Shown one piece after another: positions 34,279 through 45,401 of a DNA stretch of 64,000 nucleotides. The translations under genes and the position numbers were made by a program. Within the stretch, counting starts at the first letter, position 1, and every line of letters begins with the position of its first letter. The DNA lies in assembly GCA_001600455.1 (NCBI GenBank), contig BCKC01000001.1:6951418-7015417 (forward strand), given 5' to 3'. Below the pieces are notes generated by a model. That model worked only from the letters and a program-made list of their open reading frames with translations, was not told the DNA's origin and searched no databases. The stretch comes from Endocalyx cinctus (taxonomy: Eukaryota; Ascomycota; Sordariomycetes; Amphisphaeriales; Apiosporaceae).

Positions 34279-35627
34279 ATGGCGGCCGCCAGTGTTTTAC
34301 CCATGCCTGCTCACTCACATCCAAGCTGGATTCCCATTATCACACAGCCTCAGTCATCCAAGGCGATCAAGGATGACTTCACCCCTTCAAAACACCTTGC
34401 CTTTAAGGCCATGCCCAAGGTGCATATGATGAAAGAATTAGGTTACCCTGAAGATAAGGGTATCTCCCCAGTCGCCGTCTCTGAGCCATTCCAGCTGTTC
34501 TCCCAGGAGGCTGTTATGAGGATGAGAGAAGAGACCTTGAGCCCAGCGGTGATGGAGAACTGTCAATACTCTAGCAATTTGGCCCAGTACCAATTGAGAG
34601 GGTTTGCGAACAAGTAAGCTCCTCCCACCTTCTCTCTCCATCGATACATACACCTATTAAAGAGACATCAACGATCACCATCGCTAACATTCGTTAACTA
34701 GGTACGCCCCCTTTGTCTACGACGTATGGAAGAGCCCCGAGACGCTCGCTATCATCTCCAAGGTGGCTGGCATCGAGCTCGTTCCAGAAATGGACTTTGA
34801 GATCGCACACATCAACATCTCGGTAAAATCAGAGCAAGAGAGGGAAAAGGAGCTGGCGGCGGTGGCCGAGAAGGCCGGCTTTGAGGCAGATGAGGGCATC
34901 GCCGGCTGCCCCTGGGAAGACGATGCACCCATCGTCGACTGGCACACCGACAGCTACCCCTTCGTCTGCGTCACGATGCTCAGCGACTGTACCACTATGG
35001 TCGGTGGTGAGACTGCCCTCCGCACCGCCGATGGCACTATCATGAAAGTGCGAGGACCTCAGATGGTAAGTTCATTTCTTTTCTAAGCGCGCGCACACAC
35101 ACACACACACATATATATATAAGTTTTCACCTTATACATCAACTAACATCCTTTTTTTTCAGGGCTGTGCCGTCGTACTTCAAGGTCGCTACATCGAGCA
35201 CCAAGCGCTACGCGCCCTCGGCGCGACGGAGCGCATCACGATGGTGACCTCGTTCCGGCCCAAGTCGCCCAAGATCCGGGACGACACCGTGCTGACTACG
35301 GTGCGCGGCATCTCCAATATCGGCGAGCTGTACAACCAGTTCGCCGAGTACCGGCTCGAGATCCTCGAGGAGAGGATCCGGGCCCAGCTGAGGGACCTGC
35401 GCGACTCCCAGGCCGCCGGCCGCCGCGTCTCCACCAAGAAGCTCAAGGACTTCTTCCGCGAGCAGGAGGACTTCCTCGCTCACATGAACCGCGAGATGGT
35501 CGACGACGAGCTCGTCGTGAAGGGTGTCTGCGAGAACGGCATCGTCAAGGGCGTCCCTGAGACGCCGTCCCCTCGCCCTCAGCAGAAGGGCGGGAAGTCT
35601 AATAAGAAACGACCTCGCCGTTCGTAA
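34279..35627 (+). CDS. Putative 2OG-Fe(II) oxygenase-like protein, fungal family of unknown role
   Basis: Predicted 387-residue protein from exons 34279-34613, 34702-35065 and 35163-35627, phases consistent. The ATG at 34279 has a good context (TCATCATGGCG). The middle holds WHTDSYPFVCVTML (His193-x-Asp195), VGGETALRTADG, then GCAVVLQGRYIEHQALR (His246) and ERITMVTSFRP (Arg265). HxD, a distal His and a following Arg in that order on predicted beta strands is the layout of iron- and 2-oxoglutarate-dependent oxygenases; this is inference from motif order. The last exon is rich in charged residues, probably helical, and ends in a basic tail (KKRPRRS) that could be a nuclear signal. The substrate is unknown. 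Intron 2 carries a CA/TA dinucleotide tract (35093-35120). Confidence 0.7.
35093..35120. repeat. (CA)n(TA)n microsatellite in an intron
   Basis: Alternating CA then TA dinucleotides inside the second intron of the 2OG-like gene. Confidence 0.85.
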
Positions 35628-36511
35628 GAGAGGGGGAAAAAAAAAAACATGAAAAAATGAAACGCTTGGGAGAAGATCTCTCTTTGTCTTATATTAATCC
35701 GTAAGAGGAAATATCCATCTTATGGAAATGAATTATTCGCCTGTCCTTAATTACCGAGCATTCCATATGCCATTAATTTTTTTTGGTTCTTCGTTTTTGC
35801 TTCTTATCTCTCTGCCCAGGTTTATGATTTTGCGGGGGAGGGGGGGTGCATATAAATTGTTCATTGGTTAATGTCGTCATGATAGCGGTCCTGACTTTCT
35901 TCTGTACTTTAGCATAGTTATTACCTCGCACGTTCGTTACACGACATATTGGTAAATATACTTACTACTCAAATGATTTCTTCTTCATTGAAAACTCTGA
36001 ATATATCACAATGTCTGGGAACCTTTGGTGAACTAGTCAGTTCTTTCGATTCGATGATCATTGAAGTTCTCAAAATGGACAATGTGATCATCACTTACCA
36101 CCATTGGATCGTTCTAGCATTCCACGTGCCTACTTTCCACTTAATTCAATGTATGGTGTTACATTAAAATGACGTCGTGATCTTGAGTCACCACATCCGT
36201 GGCACTTTATGCTGCTTGAGCCTCTTATGTATGAACTTTTCATCTTGGCGCCATCATCGCCGTCACATCGATCGTCCCAGGATTTGAAAAACTTCAAACT
36301 CAAATGTAGCTGCGGTAGTATCCGCTTCTAGACACCAAGGTACTAGTTAAACTTGGACCCTAATTACCTATTCTGGCATGGAGTGTTCTCTTGGTACATC
36401 GCGCACCTTTCTTTGCGGTTGAGTCTATCCGAACACGTGCACGGTCACTCATCCCTGCCCTTCTTCATCTCCCTACTCCAACCATAAACTATAACGTACG
36501 GCAATAACACC
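35628..36511. other. Convergent 3' intergenic region
   Basis: Lies between two genes facing each other. AT-rich, with A and G runs (35640-35648, 35836-35846). No gene recognised. Confidence 0.5.
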
Positions 36512-38690
36512 CTAGTATATGTACCGAAACGTGACAGCCTTATCTCCCCTAGCCGAGAGTTCCTCAGGCGACAACCGAGTCTCCTCACCGCCCTCCACCA
36601 CGATCTTCTCCCGCTTCTTATTCGTCGCAGCGTAAGCAGCGACGAGGACGAAAGCGGCGACGATGCCTAAAGAGATGAACCCGAGCTCGAGCGCGTGTCC
36701 CAGCACGTACCGCGGGGAGTCTTCCTGACGGTAGAAGTTGGAAGCGAACGCTCCCCCGAGGTTGCCCACACCTATCTGGATCGCCATTCCCGCGCTCCGC
36801 TTGTAACTGCCGGCCAGGTTGTTCGACAACCAGGCGATGTTCCCCGGAAACGCCGGGTAGATGGCTATGGCAGCCACAAAGACGCCACCATACACGACAC
36901 GCGGGTTCGATGAGCCGATGCACCTAAAAAAAAAATGTAGTGTGTTAGAAAGACAGATCAAGCTCGCTCGTCATCATCCCTGTAGGACAAGTGGAAAGAG
37001 TAGGAGGAGGGGGGGAGGGTGAGAATGGGTGACGTACATCGAAAACCCAATGATCATAACAAAGAGGAACCCAATCACAAATGGACTGCGCCTTCCCATG
37101 CGATCTGATATGTAGGCGACAATGATCGCCAGGATGGCAGCAGTGATGTAAATGGACACAGTAAGTAACTGTGCTGTACTCGATTCATAACCTAGATTTT
37201 TTATGATGCTTGGAAGGAAAAGGCTGATACCGTAAAGGGGGCAGACGATCTAGTCAGTCGACGTTAGTTTCTGCGACACGTGTACATATTTTTTCATGAC
37301 AATGGGAGGAGTAGAGATAGATAAAAAATTGACATGAAAATGACAAATCACATACTCCCCAATAGACGAAAATGTTAACCCATATCTGCCAGTCCTTAAA
37401 CGCAGCCCAGACGTACTTCCACTGGAATTCCTCCGCCTGCGCGATTCGGAGGTGGCTTTCCCCTCCTCCGGTCTCGGAATCCTTTTTCCCCTGGCTCTGA
37501 CCCTGGTACTTCAGCCGGAAAACGACGAAAGCCCTCTCCTCCTCGGTTAGGAACGTGGCCGTCTCGGGGAAGTCGTGCAGCAGGAAGTACGAGGCGGCGG
37601 CGACGAGCACGGTGGCGAGGCCTTCGAGAACGAAGATCCACCGCCACCCCTCCAAGCCGCCCACGCCATCCATCTTGGCGATCGCGTACGCTAGGAGACC
37701 GCTGAAAGCGCCCGCTATCGAGGCCGCGGAGTAGAATAGCGCTTGGCGCAGCTGGATTTCGTGGCGGCAGTACCTACCATAATCGTTAATAATTTTATCA
37801 GAAGGCAGCAGTCAGATACCACGTGTATGTCCTCTCCAACACTAGGTGAATACTAACCACATAGTCAAATAATACTATACGGAAGCCTCTGTGGTCAGCT
37901 ATCTCGGTCCGATAAATTATGTGCATGGTTGCAGGGGACTAGGGAGAATCGGGAAAAAAAAAAGCGAAAAGAAAAGAAAATGTGCTCACGGCGCAACCAG
38001 GATAGAGGCCCGCTTCAGCCACCCCGAGAAAGAGGCGTGCAATCAGCAGACCCTTGAAGTTCCGGACGATCCCCATGAGCGTCATGACGGTTCCCCAGGC
38101 GACCATGATAAAGGGAAACCACCTGCTGGGTCGAAGTCGTTTGAGGAGAACGTTGCTTGGCACCTCGAAGGCGGCGTACGTGAAGAAGAAGGCAGTCAGA
38201 CACCAGTTGTACTGGTCTCCCGTCATACCCAGGTCCTCTTGCAGACCCTCTATCTTGGCGTTGCCGATATTGCCGCGATCTGACCAACATAATTAGAGGT
38301 TAACAAGAGAGTGTTACGGGAGAGTACGTATGAGATAAGAGCTGGCTGGGGTGGGAGAGATAAGTAGTGTAAATAAAGGTAGTAAAACCGGGTTACCTAG
38401 AAATGAAAGGAGATATAAAACAGCTAGGATCGGGATCAAGCGTGTATCCATCTACAAGTTCAACTCGATCCTAATGGTCAGCACAGAGATCGCCCATTCA
38501 CCGAATGCATGTCAACATTATTAAGCACCTTTCTTAAGATCTTCTTCTGATCCAGATGAGCGAACGACTCAAGAGTTGTTCCGGGCGCCATGGCTAAAGC
38601 GTCGATGCGGTCAATCGTATCCTTCGTCCCACGAGGTAAGTGCATGTCAGAATGACCATTGTCGGCCTCTTCTATCTCTGGTTTTTCCAT
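36512..38690 (-). CDS. MFS transporter, anion:cation symporter (Dal5/Tna1) type
   Basis: Predicted 521-residue, 12-helix plasma-membrane transporter. Exons 38529-38690, 38397-38451, 37990-38279, 37858-37874, 37356-37773, 37038-37249 and 36512-36923; all phases agree. The 17-nt exon encodes the helix segment YYLTMW in the usual GLYPG...YYLTMWY block. Landmarks: DRGNIGNAKIEGL after helix 1, FFFTYAAFEVPSNVLLKR, the amphipathic WRWIFVLEGLATVLVA, SDRMGRRSPFVIG in the helix 8-9 loop, and PGNIAWLSNNLAGSYKR near helix 10. These are typical of fungal allantoate/nicotinate/vitamin permeases. The substrate is probably an organic anion, but cannot be narrowed. No biosynthetic neighbours are adjacent apart from the 2OG-like gene. 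Confidence 0.88.
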
Positions 38691-41600
38691 TTTGGAATTT
38701 TTAGAGGGGTCTTTGAACGTTTAAAANAAAAAAAAAAAAAAAAAAGAATCTTCAATGAAAAGAGTAAATAGAGTTTCCAAAGTGATTCCGGCAAAATCGA
38801 CTCGCGCCACAACTATAGAATTTATCTACTTTTAACTCTAGCTTACCGACTGTTTGAAAATCCCCAACGAACAGAAGAGGTCTTTGTTAGGTGTATGAAG
38901 GTTATCAGTGCACCGATACTCTTCTTACAGGCGGGGTCACGTCGCTATATTGACTGCCGAACTCTATTACCATGATCATCTTGCAAATATGGTCCTTGTC
39001 CACTGCTTGTGATCGATCCATGGTCACGTAATCGATAACGACTTCGTGCGGAGAACTTCAAGGTTGTCTCTACGATCCCAAAAAAAAAAAAAAAAAAAAA
39101 AAAACACGTCTGTAATACCTATCAAACTTACCTTCTAACTTCTCAGTGGTAGATGCGGTAGTATTAATAAGTGGAATAAGGGCAAAGAGTTGCCTTAACC
39201 CCGCATCTCAACCGATGAGTAAAAGTTCCCCGGTGGTATAAAGCCCTAATCGACCACGATATTTTGAAATGCTCCAATCTCTATATTGGGGAAATGAAAT
39301 GGGTTTTAATAGAATATGGCTGTATGATTTTGAGACTGTTCTTGCCATGGTATTCCGTCTTGCATATGACCGAGTCACCCGGAATCGTGTCAGAGTAGCC
39401 AATGGCGGGGGGGGGGNNNNNNNNNNNNNNNNNNNNNNNNNNNNNNNNNNNNNNNNNNNNNNNNNNNNNNNNNNNNNNNNNNNNNNNNNNNNNNNNNNNN
39501 NNNNNNNNNNNNNNNNNNNNNNNNNNNNNNNNNNNNNNNNNNNNNNNNNNNGGGGGGGGGGATTTTGGATAGATCTTTAAGCGGTTCGATGACCGCTGCT
39601 AGTAATGAGCAATCGAACTCCCTTTTCCGCTCTTCCTCTCTCTCTCTTTTACGTCAATATGGGAGTCTTTTATTGGTATTTGATCGCTGCGTGTCTCATT
39701 AAAATCAGGTGGACCGAGACACTGAATAGAACAGATATCTTAGCATGTCCGTATTATCGACGAACTACGATATATGGACGTCCACCAAGCAAGGGTTCAC
39801 TTGTTTCTAAAAAAAAAAAAAAAAAAATACTCCGTTTTCAATGCACAGGTCGGGGCGCTCGGCGATGATGTGATCGATAAAGCTCTATTTGTCCGTTGGT
39901 CCTCGCATGGAAGGTATGGGTAAGGCGCATAGTAGATAGGGGTGAACGCCTCCAATAGAACCTAGAATCGGAACGTAGGAATAGGAATTGGAGCAGCAGA
40001 TGGATGAGGCTTGCCATGCTTCGTGCAGGGGGGCGCGGGGGGGAGAAGAAGGATCAGAAAAAACGCAACAGGATCGAAAAAGGCCCGCTGCACTGGTATC
40101 GCTTCACTGATAGATATTCTTAAGGGTCTCCAAGAAAACAGCGCCCTTATTACGCCACAATCATCATGCATAGTCAGTGTGAAGGCGAGAAACTCGCATA
40201 TATCGGCAAGATATGTCAAATATACATTTTTCTGCGTACACCTGTTAGCTACATTGCCTGCACGATCGGGCAGAGACAGGTAAAAAAAAGACACTGGGGA
40301 AATTTTAAATATAGAGCTATAATAGAAAAATTAAGGTGGTATCGGTATATGTATGTACGTACGTACTGGTGAAAATATTTCTAGAAGACCTGACAGTCTG
40401 ACAGCTCTGAGAGTGTAGACCGGAAAGTTCTCAATAAAACTGACGGTATTGGCAAGGGATGTTTCCGCGATTGGTAAATAACTGCATGATAAGTGCATGA
40501 ATTGTACTACATCTACATGTAGAATGGAGTGTATGACGGGGGATTCAATAAATATAACCCTTATTTAGATTTTCAGCTCGTATCTACGGTACCTATACTA
40601 CGTTATATATGTATACCTAGGTATGCATATAATATGTACGGTATCCGATATCACAGAAAAGGGAGAAGGTGTTTGTTTCACGTGGATAGAACTAAAAATG
40701 TATTGGTTTCACCCAGCACAGCAGACCCGAGACTTGCATTGGGCTCACGCTGTGCTGGCCGTTGGAAAAGCTCCTGCAAGTATGTGTTGTGAGATGTGAG
40801 AAGGGCTCGGAATGTGATATCAGTTCGAACATTGAAGCTGTGCATTAAACTAGTGCGCTGCTCTTTATCTTTAAGGCTGAAAATTAGATCCATCGCTAAC
40901 TGACTCGGTCAACCAATAACACCCGACAGCGTAGATAAAATACGAAATACATACTCCGTACAATATAATAAGTGTAATCTGGGGTCGGCGAGTTGACGAG
41001 TGGGAGGGTTTGTTTTATTTGTGTTTTTTTTTTTTTTTTTTCTTTATTGGTCTCTCTTCTCGGGTATCAAACTAGTATTCCATATAGAAAAGATATTTGA
41101 AATACTATTTAATTGATACATTGATTCACTGATTAATTAATTATTGATTGATTGACGATGGAATATTCTTCAAAAACGGAAATAAATACAGAATAAGTGT
41201 TTAATACGATAACTATATTACCGTTCTAGCCCTGTAAATAGGCGCTATAATGCTTGGTATATAGTATAATAGACACCGGTTGCCCGGCTGAACCCCCTTA
41301 ACCATACGTCCGTAGAGCTGTACCGATAGCTGCTCAAGTCTACAAATAGACGGCCGCTAATTATGAAACAAAATCAGTATTACGAATATAGAAAGTTGGA
41401 AGAATAGGTTTATCATTATGTACATTAGGAAATCATATTCAGACCTTGAACCTACTGTATATAGTAAGTTACAGTCTGTAACTTCTACGAATACCCCTCA
41501 GCCCCTTAATTATAGCTAAGTTACTGACTGATGTTTAAACTCGGTAGAGCTTAGAAGAAGTTCAGAAGAGGTTAGCCCTACCATTTGTCCCAGCTGTGAA

Positions 41601-42729
41601 TAGAGAGTCATAGGCCGCTAAATTAACATTAGTCCCAATTCTGCGTTACCACACTTTTGTCTCAACAAAAAGTCCATACTTTAGTTATGTTGTGTAAATG
41701 ACTTGGAAGCAGGTTTACCTCTTGCATCTTACATTTTCTTCTTGTCTCTCCTTTTTTTTTTTTTTTTTCTCTCTCTCTCTGCCTCTCCTCTCCTCAGTCT
41801 GACATCAGTACATATACGCTTATCTAATGCAGGGGTGTGGGGTAAGGTATCATTAAAGGATGAACTCCATATTTTCTCGTCCAGTCTGCCAGTCACATCA
41901 GCTATCCATGTAGATGAAGAAAACTACTCCTCAAGCCAATTGGTAGATATTTTTGAAAGACAGTAACATCTCACACCGATCCTCCATTTTATAAATGATC
42001 ATACAGGAATTTCAATGAATAAGAATTAGGCGGACATCCCCACGATAAGATAGAAAAGTGATGCTGAAAATATTATGACGAGATGAAGTTGTTGGAAGGG
42101 TCATGACAACCTCTAATTGGTACCTCGACTCGATACCTTGCTCTGGGGCATACTTTGCCAGGGCTATCAGTTTATGACGGGATATGTTAGTATACCAGCC
42201 AGGTAAAGATCGTACGCTAGGGGAAAGTGGAAAAAAAAAGAATTTAACTATTATCTGCGTAAAAATTTTTATGTTACTTTTTATCACAACGAATACGACC
42301 ATGGCCACCTGACACACGCCCCCAAGCCAGCCTGATTCGGAATATCGTAGTATATACCTATACACCCTCACATTATTAATTTTTTCTTAAAATATTTTTC
42401 TTTCTCTTCCCTATTACAAGGTTTATTCTTTTCTTAGTACTATTTACTTTTTTCTTGCGGATGCCGTTGGGGATGGCGTTCGAGACAAATGTAGTGTTAC
42501 CATTGAGACATGCACGAGACAACCAAAGTGCACCGCATTGCTTGAACCGGCTGGACTTTTAAGCTTTTGGGAAGTAGTATAAGAACCAACCCGTAGAACC
42601 GTATCCCCCTCTCTCATGTTTCCCGACGAACGTTCTGATGCTTTGGCGTCACTGCTTTCCTCTTCCTATCATACCCCTCCACCAGCAGAAGAAGAACTAG
42701 GCCGTCACCACCTCTCCCTTCTCTTCAGC
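38691..42729. other. Long gene-poor block with an assembly gap
   Basis: Four kilobases without a recognisable gene. Contains several A or T runs (for example 38722-38746, 39080-39104, 41021-41041), the 135-base N gap, and microsatellite-like CT tracts near 41750-41795. Small frames have no domain. Sequence hidden in the gap cannot be judged. Confidence 0.5.
39417..39551. other. Assembly gap (135 N) inside a G homopolymer
   Basis: N bases are bounded by G runs on both sides (39407-39416 and 39552-39561). A further single N is at 38727 in an A run. The true length is not known. Confidence 0.99.
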
Positions 42730-44763
42730 ATGGATAACGTTCGCATCCTCATCCTCTACCTCGCCGTACCCAGTCTCCTCTTCTCCGTCTTTCGGCAGTT
42801 CCTATCCCGGCATAAAAACAAAGATGGCGATGGAAGTAGCGGCGGCGGCGGCAGCGTAGGCGCCGGTGCCGGCAGCAAGTCTGTGTTTCCCGGCCCGACC
42901 CAGTTCCCCATCATCGGACGCGTGCACGACCTAGACCGGTTTTCCATGTGGAAGAAGTTTAAAGAGTGGGCCGACATTTACGGCCCTATTTACCGCACCA
43001 GCATGCTCGGCCAGAACTTCATCATCATCTCGGACGAGAAGATCGCCGAGGAACTCCTCGTCAAGCGAGGACATATCTACTCGGGTCGTCCCCAGATCCG
43101 TGCTCTGTTCGATCACAAGACTGGTCCCGGGTATCTGGCGTTGATGGACCGTCATGGTGAGTTCCTTTATTTCTTTTTTCTATGATTTCGCCTTTAAGCC
43201 ACCTCTCCATGTTTTCCTACATTCGGTTTTTCTTTTTGCAATTCTTCTTTCCTACGCTCCTTTCTTTTTTCCTTCTTCTTAGGTATCTAATATGAAAATG
43301 TAAAACAAAAAGAAACCTGGTCCCGTCAACGCAAGTGGGTTCACGCGGCCATGACCGACTTCCACCGGAGCCACTTCTTCGGCGTGATCGAGAGCGAGGT
43401 GAAGCGGTTCCTGACCGTTCTCCTGCTCTCGCCCGAGAAGTTCCACTCGGAGACGCGGGTGCACTGCGGGCGGATCATGAGCCGGCTGGCCTGGGACGAC
43501 GCCAACATCGGCGAAGAGAACGGCGACAGCGCGGACCGCACCCTCACCCAGATGTCCGTCTCGGGCCCCGTCGTCAACACCATGACCCCGCTCTGGGAGA
43601 TCCCCTTCGCGCTGAACCCGTGGAAGAAGTACGAGCGCGCCCGCGAGGACAAGCAGCGCGCCTGGTGGCTCGACTCTTTTCTCCAGGCTAAGAGGCGCTT
43701 CATCGAAGGTACCCTCCCGGCCGAGACCTGGGCGTACCGGTACCTGCAGCAGATCAAAAATCAGAAGGGAGCCGAAGGGCAGGACTTGGAGACCGTGCTG
43801 AAGCAGGACCCCAAGGAAGAAGAATTCGCTAGCTGCATGTTGGGCTTCCAGAACCTCGTCGGCGTCATCACCATCTGCGGTCCCATGGAGTTCTTCATCA
43901 TGGCCATGATGCTTCACCCCAAGTGGCAGCGCAAGGCCCAGGAAGAGATCGACCGGGTTTGCGGCGACCGCCTACCTACCACAGCCGACTTCGCCGACTT
44001 ACCTGTCCTCCGCGCTTGTCTTAAGGAAACCCTCAGGTGGAGGTCTGGTGTACCGCTTGGTGAGTTCATGTCTTTTCTCATATTTCTCTCCTCCACTCTT
44101 GATGCTCGGGAAAGGGCAGATCTCGTAGAAAGTAAATATACTGACCAGTCGCTTTAGGAGTACCTCACCAAGCAGAGAGAGATGACGAATACCGAGGCGA
44201 AAAAATTAACAAAGGTACCATTGTACTCGCATGTGAATGGTAAGTCACCAATTTTGTGGTGTCCCTTCTATATTCTATTGCCAGATAGTTTCATTGGCAG
44301 AATCAACAAACCAACCCAGCTATAGAAGAGAGCTAACAAAACCCTCTCCCTCAGGGCCATAAACCGGATCCCATCTAAATACCCCGACCCAGAGACGTTC
44401 CGACCGGAGCGATATCTGGAAGCCGGCTGGCCCACGTACCAGGAGCCTCTGACGCGGTATCCGAACTTCCGCGAGGGCGTGGGCATGCACACGTTCGGCT
44501 GGGGACGACGGACGTGTCTAGGCCAGCTCATCGCCGAGGACGAGATGTTCGTAACGGGCGCGGCCATGTTGTGGGCGTTCAACCTCAACCGGGCCACCTG
44601 TCCCGCGACGGGCCGGGTGATCGAGTTCGACAGCGAAGCCACCAACGCCCACGTCATCCTCGAGCCCCTTCCCTTCCCCTGCGACGTGAAGCCTCGAAGC
44701 CCTCAGAAGGCGGCTCAGGTTATGCAGATGTACGCTCAGGTCGTCTCGGGAGAATGCAAATAG
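42730..44763 (+). CDS. Cytochrome P450 monooxygenase, four exons
   Basis: Predicted 554-residue membrane-anchored P450. Exons 42730-43156, 43313-44059, 44158-44239 and 44355-44763. I chose the ATG at 42730 because the membrane helix (ILILYLAVPSLLFSVF) follows it at once; the frame is open to an earlier ATG at 42616. A Gly/Ser-rich linker precedes FPGPTQFPIIG. Conserved parts: the C-helix W (RQRKWVH), ExxR (KETLRWR), PERY, and the haem loop HTFGWGRRTCLGQ with Cys473. The I-helix is LVGVITICGPMEFF, in which the threonine survives but the acid before it is Ile. The layout resembles fungal CYP64-like (O-methylsterigmatocystin oxidoreductase) enzymes, a loose assignment. It acts with P450 reductase at the ER. 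It is not related closely to the P450 at 2315-4120, and no cluster partner lies next to it. Confidence 0.87.
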
Positions 44764-45401
44764 ATGATATATCACGAAAAGTAAACAAAAAACGGGTTGG
44801 CGAAATAGGCTTGATAATAATTTGAATTAAGATTTTTTTGGGGAATTTTTTTTTTATCACGTTGGCGCAGAATTCCGCCGTCGAGCGGAGCATATTTATC
44901 TGGCTACTATGGCCTCCTACTACGTACAATCTCTATAGGTTTTTATACACTCTCCGCATTTTTTTGATCTTTTTTTCTTGAGATGTATTAGAGAGGATAT
45001 ATTTAAACTGGGTTCTGGTTATTGCCGTTGTGGCGTACATTTATGACGAATCACATTTGCTTGCTACACGCTCTGTCTGTATTCCCGTTTCATTATGTGG
45101 CATATTAATTCACCTGTCAATTATGAATAAAATAGAGATTTTCAATAGTCGTTATTCGCTACTAGGATCGGTTGGCACAAATAGTGAATCCGGCAGTTCG
45201 TAAAGACCTACTACTTCCCATTGACCGGCAACGACCAGTCCATCAATTGCTGATGACCTCCAGTAATTACGAAAAAGTTTTAGGAATTACAGGTTTGAAT
45301 ATATTCTTTTTCATTTTCCCTAAAAAACAAGGAGCTTTTTATAAGCATGCTTTACACTCACGGAACGCCCTTTCGTCCCACTCGTTGTGTATTAACTAGA
45401 C
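44764..45401. other. Convergent 3' intergenic region
   Basis: Between the P450 and the end of the eIF3b gene. AT-rich with T runs at 44832-44855. No gene recognised. Confidence 0.55.

Noticed and set aside
35189..35483. Long minus-strand frames under the 2OG-like gene
   Set aside because: Mirror frames of a GC-rich coding exon whose plus-strand reading has conserved blocks.
42616..42729. Longer N-terminus of the second P450
   Set aside because: Pro/Ser-rich residues before the membrane anchor are atypical; the ATG at 42730 places the helix at the N-terminus as expected.
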